From positions 1 through 45,943 of IMG/VR virus record IMGVR_UViG_3300017730_001898: a stretch of 45,943 nt of DNA; one strand, given 5' to 3'. A program made the translations under genes and the position numbers. Source of the stretch: a virus. This document shows, one piece after another, positions 1 through 7,629 of this stretch. Numbering within the stretch: the stretch's first letter is position 1; every line of letters begins with the position of its first letter. Under the pieces are notes generated by a model that was given only the letters and a program-made list of their open reading frames with translations, was not told the origin of the DNA and ran no database searches.

Positions 1-3
1 AAC

Positions 4-1107
4 ATGCAAAATACTTTTGACTTAACAAAGATCAGAACTGGACTGACAAAAAGCATAACCGGAATCAGTGCTGGTTTCCATGACCCTAGAGATTGGATTA
101 GTACTGGTAACAAAACACTTGATTATCTAATAAGTGGGGACTTCCAAGGAGGTATCCCACTAGGTAAAGTTAGTGTGTTTGCAGGTGAGTCAGGTTCTGG
201 TAAATCATTTATATGTTCTGGAAACATTGTAAAAAATGCACAAGATAAAGGATGTCAGGTAGTATTATTTGACTCTGAAAATGCATTGGACGAACAATGG
301 CTACAGGCATTAGATGTAGACACTTCTCCAGAAAAATTACTGAGAGTAAGTGTTTCAATGATTGATGACGTTGCCAAAGCAATATCTGAATTTATGAAAG
401 ACTATAAAGCAAATTATGGCGATCTGGAATATGATGAAATGCCAAAACTTGTTTTTGTTGTAGATAGTTTAGGAATGCTTTTAACTCCTACAGACGTTGA
501 TCAATTCAACAAAGGTGATATGAAAGGCGATATGGGTCGTAAACCAAAGGCATTAGCCTCCTTGGTTAGAAATACGGTAAACCAGATCGCCCCTTTCCCT
601 ATTGCCTTAGTGGCAACAAATCATACTTATGCATCACAAGACATGTTTGACCCTGACGATAAAATATCAGGCGGACAAGGTTTTATATATGCAAGTAGTA
701 TTGTAGTTGCAATTAAAAAACTAAAACTAAAAGAAGATGCTGACGGAAACAAAGTTTCTTCTGTGCAAGGCATTAGAGCGGCCTGTAAAGTTATGAAATC
801 TAGATATAGTAAACCTTTTGAAGGTGTACAAATTAAGATTCCATATGAAACTGGAATGGACCCATATAGTGGTATGTTAGAAATGTTAGAATCCAAAGGC
901 ATTGTGGAAAAAGTCGGAAATAAACTGTCTTACATATCTCCTATAACAGGTGAAGAAATAAAAGAGTTCAGAAAACAATGGACTAATGAAAGACTTCAAC
1001 TAATTATAGACGAATGGGGACAAAATCCTAAAGCACAACAAGAAGTTGAGGATATTGACCCTGAAGTATTAGAACCAGAAATGGAGGATTATACAGATGA
1101 GTCCTGA
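4..1107 (+). CDS. uvsX: UvsX, RecA-like recombinase
   Basis: Strand-exchange ATPase of T4-type phages. It forms filaments on single-stranded DNA and drives recombination-dependent replication and repair. The 367-residue protein is close to T4 UvsX (about 390). A Walker A motif GESGSGKS is at about residues 61-68. A hydrophobic Walker B strand ending in Asp (LVFVVDS) is near residue 150. The later stretch with SGGQGFIYASS fits the DNA-binding L2 region of RecA-fold proteins. The C-terminus is acidic, as is common in RecA/UvsX. The gene opens the window with an ATG at 4, so its own promoter is not visible. It overlaps the next gene by 11 nt, and a UvsY-like gene follows shortly after, which supports a recombination operon. 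Confidence 0.95.
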   Translation: MQNTFDLTKIRTGLTKSITGISAGFHDPRDWISTGNKTLDYLISGDFQGGIPLGKVSVFAGESGSGKSFICSGNIVKNAQDKGCQVVLFDSENALDEQWLQALDVDTSPEKLLRVSVSMIDDVAKAISEFMKDYKANYGDLEYDEMPKLVFVVDSLGMLLTPTDVDQFNKGDMKGDMGRKPKALASLVRNTVNQIAPFPIALVATNHTYASQDMFDPDDKISGGQGFIYASSIVVAIKKLKLKEDADGNKVSSVQGIRAACKVMKSRYSKPFEGVQIKIPYETGMDPYSGMLEMLESKGIVEKVGNKLSYISPITGEEIKEFRKQWTNERLQLIIDEWGQNPKAQQEVEDIDPEVLEPEMEDYTDES

Positions 1108-1327
1108 AGTAGCATTACTTTTAGATGTCTGGGACACGATCAAATCGCAGATTCCAGCAAAAGAAAGACTTCATGTAGCAGAAGACCTTGTTAGAACATT
1201 TGAAGACAATGTCAGTATTTCAGAAGCAGAAGATCATCTCAATGAGTTTGATACTGTTATGAAAGCGGCTATAGTAAGTCATTTTGATATCGGCCTTGAA
1301 GAGGACGATGAGGAGTGGGAATATTAA
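1097..1327 (+). CDS. Small acidic conserved phage protein
   Basis: A 76-residue acidic protein of unknown function. It starts inside the 3' end of uvsX (11 nt overlap), and its stop codon overlaps the ATG of the next gene (TAATG). This arrangement strongly suggests translational coupling with uvsX and the UvsY-like gene. It is predicted to be mostly helical, with an Asp/Glu-rich C-terminus (EEDDEEWEY). I recognise no enzymatic motif. From its position it may be an accessory to recombination, but that is an inference from neighbours only. Confidence 0.8.
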   Translation: MSPEVALLLDVWDTIKSQIPAKERLHVAEDLVRTFEDNVSISEAEDHLNEFDTVMKAAIVSHFDIGLEEDDEEWEY

Positions 1328-1788
1328 TGGCAACCCATTATAATAAAATTGTTGACGATCTAGGTAATATTGTAGATGCTATTGCATACTATGAGAAAGA
1401 ACTAGAAGATGCAAGATGGGAAGTCAGAATAAAAGGGAGTTTGGAGAAAGCCTCCTCCTCCCTTCCCGGTCTGACAGAGTTTCGCTTCAATCAACTCCAA
1501 GAGATTGAAGCAATACTCGAACATTTAAATATAGAACTTCGCAAAGAACGTTCTAAAATATTTCGTAAATACCTAGAAAACTATAATAGAACTTTAAGTA
1601 GCCGAGACGCAGATAAATTTGTTGACGGTGAACAAAGTGTTATAGATTTATCTCACTTAGTTAATCAATTCAGTCTTTTAAGAAATAAATACTTGGGCAT
1701 AATGAAAGGTCTTGATACAAAACAATGGCAAATTGGACACATTACAAGACTTAGAACTGCAGGTATGGAAGATATAGTAATTGATTAA
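1327..1788 (+). CDS. uvsY: UvsY-like recombination mediator
   Basis: Probable counterpart of T4 UvsY, which loads UvsX onto gp32-covered single-stranded DNA. The 153-residue helical protein is close to T4 UvsY in length (137). Its C-terminal half has the pattern seen in UvsY proteins: a basic helix with a Y-x-x-Y segment, then a region around ADKFVDGE, then a terminal helix ending in an I-x-x-LR-x-AG-type motif (HITRLRTAGMED). The ATG at 1327 was chosen over an in-frame GTG at 1315 because it overlaps the upstream stop as TAATG and has a GGAG upstream at 1312-1315. Position two genes after uvsX supports the call. Sequence similarity to UvsY is weak by eye, so this is a probable rather than certain assignment. 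Confidence 0.6.
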   Translation: MATHYNKIVDDLGNIVDAIAYYEKELEDARWEVRIKGSLEKASSSLPGLTEFRFNQLQEIEAILEHLNIELRKERSKIFRKYLENYNRTLSSRDADKFVDGEQSVIDLSHLVNQFSLLRNKYLGIMKGLDTKQWQIGHITRLRTAGMEDIVID

Positions 1789-2933
1789 TGATTAAAACAT
1801 TTGAATACGATTTACTACAATGCGAGGAAAGAACCTGGCATGATTGGGAAAATTTTACAGAAACAATAACAAAAAATTTCCAAAATTTTAGACTTCAAAA
1901 TCCTGACGAACAAGTAAAAATAAAATTTAATTATACTTGTGAAGGAACTGTTATACTTATAGATAACAAAATTTTTTATCAAAGGTTACACGAGTTTGGT
2001 AAAAAGTATAATGTAAAACTTTCTAACATTACCTTTAGAGGTAGTAACGAAAAGATACAGCAAAGTTATGATAAGTGGCACGAACTTTACTCAGACACAC
2101 CAGACAAAATAAATGTAGAGAGCGAATGTTTTGGATTATTTTTGTATAGAAAAAATAGTGGATATCATAAACATTTAATTTATACAAAAGAAGCACCTGA
2201 AGGAATAAGAAGTAAAAAATATAATTGTTTAAATGGAAACATGTTACCGCATAGGCTAATGTTTATGCTATCTATGTTTAAAGAAAATTTAGTTGATACA
2301 GAAAATACATTAACTAGTTTCCATGCATTTCCTGAATTGTTAAATCCTAGTCCAACAGATCCTGTACTAAAACATCAAAAATGGGTAGACTTACTAACAA
2401 ATGATATAAGAAACCAATTACCATTACAATTTGATATTACAGGTGACTGGCAACAAATATATGACAAAGTATTTGAACCTTATCCAGCAGTTAATAATTT
2501 AGACTGGAACAAAGTAGGTGATTTTAGAAACATTTATGAAAGCACATACTTTACAATTACAACAGAAGGTTCAGAATGCCAATCATTATGTGACTATCAT
2601 TGGGAAGATGAAATAAATGATTACTTTAAAAGTTTTCATACAGAAATGTTTATCACAGAAAAAACTACCAGACCCATACTAAATTTACATCCACAAATTA
2701 TTTACGGTGCAACAGGCACAATAGAACATTTAAAAAGTTTAGGATATAAAACTTTTAGTGATTATTGGAGCGAAGATTATGACAATGTTGATGGAGAGCA
2801 TAAACTAGAAGCAATAATGAATGTTATAAAACAAATGTCTGCAAAGTCATTAGAAGAGTTACACGAAATGTATTGGGATATGATGCCAATTCTTCAGCAT
2901 AATCAAGCAGTTCTGCTTGATACATCTATATAA
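1788..2933 (+). CDS. Hypothetical protein with glycosyltransferase-like C-terminus
   Basis: A 381-residue protein whose start overlaps the previous stop (TAATG). The C-terminal third contains FITEKTTRPILNLHPQIIYG followed by a conserved-looking segment (LKSLGYKTFSDYW). This resembles the donor-binding end of GT10/exostosin-like glycosyltransferases often seen in viruses, which read TEKT-x-x-P-h-x-x-x-x-P-h-h-h-G, then LGYKTF. The N-terminal part is not recognisable. If real, it would transfer a sugar from a nucleotide-sugar donor, perhaps onto DNA, virion or host surface. The family assignment rests on one motif. It closes the uvsX operon; a promoter for the next genes follows directly. Confidence 0.45.
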   Translation: MIKTFEYDLLQCEERTWHDWENFTETITKNFQNFRLQNPDEQVKIKFNYTCEGTVILIDNKIFYQRLHEFGKKYNVKLSNITFRGSNEKIQQSYDKWHELYSDTPDKINVESECFGLFLYRKNSGYHKHLIYTKEAPEGIRSKKYNCLNGNMLPHRLMFMLSMFKENLVDTENTLTSFHAFPELLNPSPTDPVLKHQKWVDLLTNDIRNQLPLQFDITGDWQQIYDKVFEPYPAVNNLDWNKVGDFRNIYESTYFTITTEGSECQSLCDYHWEDEINDYFKSFHTEMFITEKTTRPILNLHPQIIYGATGTIEHLKSLGYKTFSDYWSEDYDNVDGEHKLEAIMNVIKQMSAKSLEELHEMYWDMMPILQHNQAVLLDTSI

Positions 2934-2940
2934 AAAACAC

Positions 2941-2968
2941 TTGACAAATCACAGTTTTTTGCTATACT
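2941..2968 (+). promoter_or_regulatory. Sigma70-type promoter for small membrane gene
   Basis: TTGACA at 2941-2946, a 16-nt spacer and TATACT at 2963-2968, preceded by TGC (extended -10). Initiation near 2975 would leave a short leader carrying the AAGGAG ribosome-binding site at 2977-2982. The spacer tail TTTTTTGCTATA is shared with the next promoter at 3166. Confidence 0.8.
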
Positions 2969-2991
2969 AGTATAGTAAGGAGTTAAAAAAT

Positions 2992-3159
2992 ATGTCATTA
3001 ATATTACCAGGAATAGCAATTATAGGAATCATTTTATGGACTATAAATGGTATTTTTAAAGAAATTTTCGGAAATGCAGATAGTTTTATTGGCAACTTAA
3101 TATGTTTTATACTGTTTTGTTGGATAGTAAAGTCTACTTTTGTTTGGTTATTTCTTTAA
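2992..3159 (+). CDS. Small two-helix membrane protein
   Basis: A 55-residue protein. Its start is well supported by AAGGAG at 2977-2982, ten nt before the ATG, and by its own strong promoter. It has two hydrophobic segments, at about residues 3-17 and 33-54, separated by a short polar stretch with KEIFGNAD. It is therefore predicted to be an integral inner-membrane hairpin protein. Being expressed from a dedicated early-type promoter suggests a host-takeover or superinfection-exclusion role, but there is no sequence motif for this. T4 Imm and similar exclusion proteins are comparable small membrane proteins, though no homology is claimed. Confidence 0.7.
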   Translation: MSLILPGIAIIGIILWTINGIFKEIFGNADSFIGNLICFILFCWIVKSTFVWLFL

Positions 3160-3165
3160 AAGGTA

Positions 3166-3193
3166 TTGACAATACAGTATTTTTTGCTATAAT
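3166..3193 (+). promoter_or_regulatory. Consensus sigma70-type promoter for AAA ATPase gene
   Basis: TTGACA at 3166-3171, a 16-nt spacer and TATAAT at 3188-3193, with TGC just before the -10 box. Both hexamers are perfect. The leader holds GGGAGG about 6 nt before the ATG at 3229. Confidence 0.88.
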
Positions 3194-3228
3194 ATACTTA
3201 TATTTAACTAAAGCCGTGGGAGGCATAT

Positions 3229-4272
3229 ATGAAAAATAAAAGAGACTTTGTTAAGATCAGGAATGGCATACATAGAAGTAAGCCAGTCACAGACGCAGTA
3301 TTCCCTTTACTCAAAGGGGTAACATTTGGTAAACGTGGAGCATTTGTAACAGTTGATGCAACTGCTTTAATGGGAGCCGAGTTCACAAAAATCAGAGTAC
3401 TAGTTGATTCACCAAGTGAAGTTGTTCCAGCAACTGAGCAAGAGTATAACAACTTTATACCTGAAAACATGAAGCCTAAAGAGAAAAAGGAAACACCTAA
3501 ACAAGCAATGGATAGAATTGCAGAAAGGTTTAATATCCTTGACGAGATGACTGACGCAGTTGCTAACGGTGTTGTTAGAGGACTAATTGTAAGTGGTCCT
3601 CCAGGAGTAGGTAAAAGTTTTGGTGTTGAGACTATACTTGAAGAGTATGACGCAATGGCAAAAATTGGTGGAGCAGTAAAAACAGAAATTGTTAAAGGCT
3701 CAATGACACCGATTGGTTTATATCAAACACTATTTAATAATAGTGCGGCAGGTGACATACTTGTATTTGATGACTGTGATAGTGTACTATTTGATGAAGT
3801 TTGTCTTAATATGCTTAAAGCAGTTTTAGACTCAGGTAAGAAAAGAACTATTAGTTGGAAAGCAGAATCTTCCGCACTAAGAAGAGAAGGAATACCTGAC
3901 AGGTTTGACTTTAAAGGTGGAGTTATCTTTATTACTAATGTAAACTTTGAAAATGTCAGGAGTAAAAAGATACAGGATCATTTAGCCGCTCTTATGTCAA
4001 GATGTCACTACATTGATTTAGGAATGGATTCTATAGACGATAAGTTTATTAGAATTAACCAAATCATTAGAGATGGTATGCTTAAAGAGTATGGCTTTAG
4101 CAAGGAGTTTGAAAAGGAAATCGTTGACTTTATGCATGATAACGCAAAGAGGCTCAGAGAAATATCATTAAGAATGGTACTCAAGATAGCCGACTTGGCA
4201 AAAATGAACTTTGACAACTGGAAGGGGTTAGCAAGGTCAACATGTATGACTAGGTTCGATATCTATTCATAA
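3229..4272 (+). CDS. AAA-family ATPase
   Basis: A 347-residue ATPase. The Walker A motif GPPGVGKS is at about residues 123-130 and Walker B is ILVFDDCD near residues 177-184. A sensor-1-like ITN follows at the end of a hydrophobic strand, and a helical lid lies in the C-terminal third. The first 100 residues form a separate basic N-terminal domain. Proteins of this design are common in marine phages, but I do not know a proven role; remodelling of nucleoprotein complexes or loading of a helicase are typical AAA roles. It has its own consensus promoter and GGGAGG ribosome-binding site, and is followed by hairpins and a terminator, so it is transcribed as a single-gene unit or with read-through from 2941. 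Confidence 0.85.
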   Translation: MKNKRDFVKIRNGIHRSKPVTDAVFPLLKGVTFGKRGAFVTVDATALMGAEFTKIRVLVDSPSEVVPATEQEYNNFIPENMKPKEKKETPKQAMDRIAERFNILDEMTDAVANGVVRGLIVSGPPGVGKSFGVETILEEYDAMAKIGGAVKTEIVKGSMTPIGLYQTLFNNSAAGDILVFDDCDSVLFDEVCLNMLKAVLDSGKKRTISWKAESSALRREGIPDRFDFKGGVIFITNVNFENVRSKKIQDHLAALMSRCHYIDLGMDSIDDKFIRINQIIRDGMLKEYGFSKEFEKEIVDFMHDNAKRLREISLRMVLKIADLAKMNFDNWKGLARSTCMTRFDIYS

Positions 4273-4281
4273 AATCAAGAG

Positions 4282-4327
4282 CCCTTAATAAATATTTTTA
4301 AGGGTTCCCCCTAGTGTTCAGAACCCT
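4282..4327 (+). other. Two mutually exclusive hairpins
   Basis: CCCTTAA at 4282-4288 can pair with TTAAGGG at 4298-4304. AGGGTTC at 4301-4307 can instead pair with GAACCCT at 4321-4327. The bases AGGG (4301-4304) belong to both, so the two stems compete. Neither is followed by a T-tract. They lie between the AAA ATPase stop and a clear terminator. Confidence 0.6.
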
Positions 4328-4345
4328 CCCACTTTGGACACGATT

Positions 4346-4373
4346 AACCCCCAAATTTATTTGGGGGTTTCTT
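4346..4373 (+). terminator. Intrinsic terminator after AAA ATPase gene
   Basis: A perfect 10-bp stem, AACCCCCAAA at 4346-4355 and TTTGGGGGTT at 4360-4369, closes a TTTA tetraloop and is followed by TTCTT. It separates the ATPase unit from the TonB-receptor promoter that starts 12 nt later. As a near-symmetrical stem flanked by A and T runs it may act in both directions. Confidence 0.9.
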
Positions 4374-4384
4374 ATATAAACCTC

Positions 4385-4412
4385 TTGACAAATCCTAATA
4401 CCCATGTATAAT
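4385..4412 (+). promoter_or_regulatory. Consensus promoter for TonB-dependent receptor gene
   Basis: TTGACA at 4385-4390, a 16-nt spacer and TATAAT at 4407-4412. The spacing matches the promoters at 2941 and 3166. Initiation near 4419 gives a leader of about 44 nt with GGAG at 4450-4453 before the ATG at 4463. Confidence 0.88.
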
Positions 4413-4462
4413 TAAAAGTATTAAATTACGACTTTGATCAGTCACTACTGGAGAAATAGATC

Positions 4463-6148
4463 ATGGAAAAATTCCTATATGATAATATCATAAAAATTGC
4501 AATAGTTATTACTTTGCCTTTATGGACAGCCTTTGCACTTGCTGAAGACATAGAAGAGGTAATTGTTATTGCACAAGAAGTAAAACAAACAGAAACAGAT
4601 GCCCTTACAGACACTAAATTAATTAGTGGCATTATGCCAGAATTAACTTACATAGCAGGAGGCTATGGAGGTAATGTGCTATTCAGAGAGCGAGGCACAC
4701 AATCAGTACATACAGCAGTTTATAGAAATGGCATACCGCAAAATACACCTGGTTCAGGCTGGTATGATTTTGCACATGACATTGTATCAGGGGAAGATGT
4801 ATTAGTTATAAGTGGAGCCAATAGTGTAATGTATGGCTCAGGAAGTATTGGTGGTACAGTTTTAATAAAAGACTTAATTAAGAAAGGTGTAACTGGAAGA
4901 CTAGGAAACCAATCTCACAGATATATGTCAGTAGCACCTACAAACTGGCTACAAGTTACAGATTTTTCTGTAAAACAAAACGCAAGAAACGATAACGAAG
5001 AAAAAGATACTTATGAAAACACTAGTGCAAAAATTATAGCAGACGCAGGTGACTTTACACTATATGTAAATGCAACAGATTATGAATACGATTATGATAA
5101 TTGTTATACTGCTAGTTTTACACAGAGTAACGACTGCTTACAGGACGGAGAAAGATTTACAGTAAGCATTAGAAACGAATACTTTACAATAGGAAGATCA
5201 GAAGATAAGGCAGAATATTTTACTGAAGGTGTTAGTACATACCAAAATGAGAGTAGCAGAGACTTTTTTAGAGTAGGCGATACAGCAAAATTATCTAATT
5301 TATTAGATGTCACTTATGGTGTTGATGGTAGCAAAGATCAGTACATGGAACAAAAACAAGACAACTATGGTGCCTTTTTAAGTGTAAATGCCAAGTTTGC
5401 ATTAGAATATAACTTTGGTATTAGGTACGGAAACGAAGATCAAAATGCAGTAAGATTAGGTATCGCAAAAGATCAGTTCTTTTTTAATGTAGGAACTAGT
5501 TACAGAAGACCTAACTTATATGAACTTAATGGTGATGCCTTTGTAGATCCTAATGAAGAATTACTTCCTGAGGAAGGAGTTGGATATGAAATAGGTTTCG
5601 GTGCTATCAGTATTTTTAAATACGAATTTGAAGAAGCAATAGAATATACAGCATCATATTCAGAAACAGTATTGGTTGCACCTGCTACATATGATGCAGA
5701 AGGAAATCTTTTAACTGAGCAAGTAAATGAAACCATTTATTATAATGCAAAATATAATAATTCAGGTTCATACAATACACAGGGTATTAGATTTGCTAAT
5801 ACATTTGGTCCTTTTAGTATTAATTTAAAAGTTAATGATACAGACCAAACTAGAATACCAGAGTATGTTGGTGTTATTACATGGGAACAGATGTTTAAAG
5901 ATGTAAATTATAAAGTACAATACTCAGGACAGTTTGATAGAGAACCTGGACCTTATGATGTTCTTCCTGAAGGAAAAGAGTTCCTAGAAGATCTTACAAA
6001 ACTTAGTGTGTATATTACAAAAAGATTTACTAATGGAATGAATCTTAACTTTGCAATTGATAACATTACTGACGAGGAAGTTGAAGTATTACCATACTAC
6101 AACAACCAAGGCAGGCAAATTAACTTGACATTACAGTACAATTGGTAG
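4463..6148 (+). CDS. TonB-dependent outer-membrane receptor
   Basis: A 561-residue outer-membrane receptor, a rare cargo in a phage. Residues 1-27 form a signal peptide (hydrophobic core, ALA before EDIEE). A TonB-box-like EVIVIAQ is at about residues 32-38. The plug domain (about 45-140) has the family hallmarks VLFRERGTQ, VYRNGIPQ and, most telling, GANSVMYGSGSIGGTVLI. The remaining 420 residues alternate aromatic and polar residues like a beta-barrel and end in NLTLQYNW, with the C-terminal aromatic used for barrel assembly. The barrel is compact compared with typical 22-strand receptors. Family members import siderophores, cobalamin or glycans and serve as phage receptors; the substrate here is unknown. 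It sits between a strong promoter and uvsW, whose -35 box lies in its last codons, so it is an integrated part of the phage genome. Confidence 0.92.
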   Translation: MEKFLYDNIIKIAIVITLPLWTAFALAEDIEEVIVIAQEVKQTETDALTDTKLISGIMPELTYIAGGYGGNVLFRERGTQSVHTAVYRNGIPQNTPGSGWYDFAHDIVSGEDVLVISGANSVMYGSGSIGGTVLIKDLIKKGVTGRLGNQSHRYMSVAPTNWLQVTDFSVKQNARNDNEEKDTYENTSAKIIADAGDFTLYVNATDYEYDYDNCYTASFTQSNDCLQDGERFTVSIRNEYFTIGRSEDKAEYFTEGVSTYQNESSRDFFRVGDTAKLSNLLDVTYGVDGSKDQYMEQKQDNYGAFLSVNAKFALEYNFGIRYGNEDQNAVRLGIAKDQFFFNVGTSYRRPNLYELNGDAFVDPNEELLPEEGVGYEIGFGAISIFKYEFEEAIEYTASYSETVLVAPATYDAEGNLLTEQVNETIYYNAKYNNSGSYNTQGIRFANTFGPFSINLKVNDTDQTRIPEYVGVITWEQMFKDVNYKVQYSGQFDREPGPYDVLPEGKEFLEDLTKLSVYITKRFTNGMNLNFAIDNITDEEVEVLPYYNNQGRQINLTLQYNW

Positions 6149-6154
6149 TATAAT
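6125..6154 (+). promoter_or_regulatory. Promoter for uvsW, predicted leaderless
   Basis: TTGACA at 6125-6130 lies inside the last codons of the receptor gene. An 18-nt spacer and TATAAT at 6149-6154 follow. The -10 box ends five nt before the uvsW ATG at 6160, so initiation would fall at or next to the start codon, leaving no room for a ribosome-binding site. Confidence 0.75.
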
Positions 6155-6159
6155 AAACT

Positions 6160-7617
6160 ATGGCTAAATGTGTTTTAGAAATTAGAGACGAAGTAAACGT
6201 TCGTTTTAAAGGGCTTGATGTGAAAGCAAGACGAAAGATTTCTGATGCCTGTAAATACTTTTTACCACATGCCTACCATATGCCTGCATATAAATTAGGT
6301 AGATGGGACGGTTGTGTCAGGTACTGCGACATTGGTGGCAGAACATATTTTCATTTACTTGATAAATTAGTACCTATAATAACACAGGAAGGTTACGATA
6401 TAGAAATACAAGATAGCAGAAAGGCTTGGGATTTTAAATTTGAACCTGTAACACAAACAAGTTATGATAATGTAGCATGGCCTAAAAAACATCCAGCAGA
6501 AGGTGAGCCTATAATTTTAAGAGATTATCAAGTTGAGATAATTAATAAGTTTTTAGAAAATACACAATGCTTACAAGAGATTGCCACAGGTGCTGGTAAA
6601 ACACTAATAACTGCTGTATTAAGTCACAAATGTGAGGATTATGGCAGAACAATAGTAATAGTGCCTAATAAAGATTTAGTTGTACAAACAGAAAAAGACT
6701 ATAAGAATTTAGGATTAGATGTGGGTGTTTTATATGGAGACAGAAAAGAATATGATAAAACACATACAATTTGTACATGGCAAAGTTTAAGTATATTAGA
6801 AAAGAAAAGTAAAAACTATGAAGCAGATTTCCCTATAGATGAATTTTTAGAAGATGTTGCCTGTGTAATGGTGGACGAAGTTCACAAAGCCAAAGCAGAT
6901 GTTTTAAGAAATTTATTAAGTGGCGTGTTTGCAAATGTTCCTATTAGATGGGGACTTACAGGAACTATACCAAAAGAGGAGTATGACGCAGTTGGTTGTA
7001 CTTGTAGTTTAGGTCCTGTAGTAGGAAAAATGAGCAGTAAAGAATTACAGGACATGGGTGTACTTGCAGATTTAGATATTAATATTTTGCAATTACAAGA
7101 TGGAATGATACAATTTGGTAATTATGCTCAAGAGTTGAAATGGCTAGTAACTGACGAAAAAAGACTAAAAGAGATATCTGAGATAATAAAAGGTGTTGCA
7201 GTAAACGGAAATACTTTAGTTTTAATAGACAGAATAGCCACAGGAGAAAGATTAGAAGAGTTAAATTCTGATTGGGTGTTTGTTTCAGGTTCAATGAAAC
7301 AAGCAGACAGGCAGGAAAACTATGATGATGTATCTGAAATGGATAATAAAGTTATAGTTGCAACTTATGGTGTTGCGGCTGTAGGTATTAATATACCAAG
7401 AATATTTAACTTAGTTATGTTAGAACCAGGAAAAAGTTTTGTAAGAGTAATACAAAGTATAGGCAGAGGCATTAGAAAAGCCTCTGATAAAGACTATCTT
7501 AATGTATTAGATATTACTAGTAATTTAAAATATAGTAAAAGACATCTTACAAAGCGAAAGCAATTTTATAAAGAGCAAGGTTTTAGGTTTCAAGTAACAA
7601 AGGTTGATTACAAATAA
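6160..7617 (+). CDS. uvsW: UvsW, superfamily 2 DNA helicase
   Basis: Branch-migration and D-loop-unwinding helicase that in T4 shifts replication from origins to recombination. At 485 residues it is close to T4 UvsW (503). Motif I ATGAGKT is at about residues 142-148, and motif II is DEVH at about 239-242. GLTGT (motif III) follows, and motif VI QSIGRGIRKA lies near residue 433. The N-terminal 100 residues match the small double-stranded-DNA-binding domain of UvsW (RWDGCVRY). No ribosome-binding site precedes the ATG; the promoter at 6125 predicts a leaderless transcript. Confidence 0.95.
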   Translation: MAKCVLEIRDEVNVRFKGLDVKARRKISDACKYFLPHAYHMPAYKLGRWDGCVRYCDIGGRTYFHLLDKLVPIITQEGYDIEIQDSRKAWDFKFEPVTQTSYDNVAWPKKHPAEGEPIILRDYQVEIINKFLENTQCLQEIATGAGKTLITAVLSHKCEDYGRTIVIVPNKDLVVQTEKDYKNLGLDVGVLYGDRKEYDKTHTICTWQSLSILEKKSKNYEADFPIDEFLEDVACVMVDEVHKAKADVLRNLLSGVFANVPIRWGLTGTIPKEEYDAVGCTCSLGPVVGKMSSKELQDMGVLADLDINILQLQDGMIQFGNYAQELKWLVTDEKRLKEISEIIKGVAVNGNTLVLIDRIATGERLEELNSDWVFVSGSMKQADRQENYDDVSEMDNKVIVATYGVAAVGINIPRIFNLVMLEPGKSFVRVIQSIGRGIRKASDKDYLNVLDITSNLKYSKRHLTKRKQFYKEQGFRFQVTKVDYK

Positions 7618-7629
7618 AAAGGAAAAAAT

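Noticed and set aside
4463-6148. TonB receptor as bacterial contamination or a mis-assembled insert
   Set aside because: Its base composition looks like that of its neighbours, its promoter has the same 16-nt spacing as adjacent phage promoters, and the uvsW -35 box lies within its last codons.
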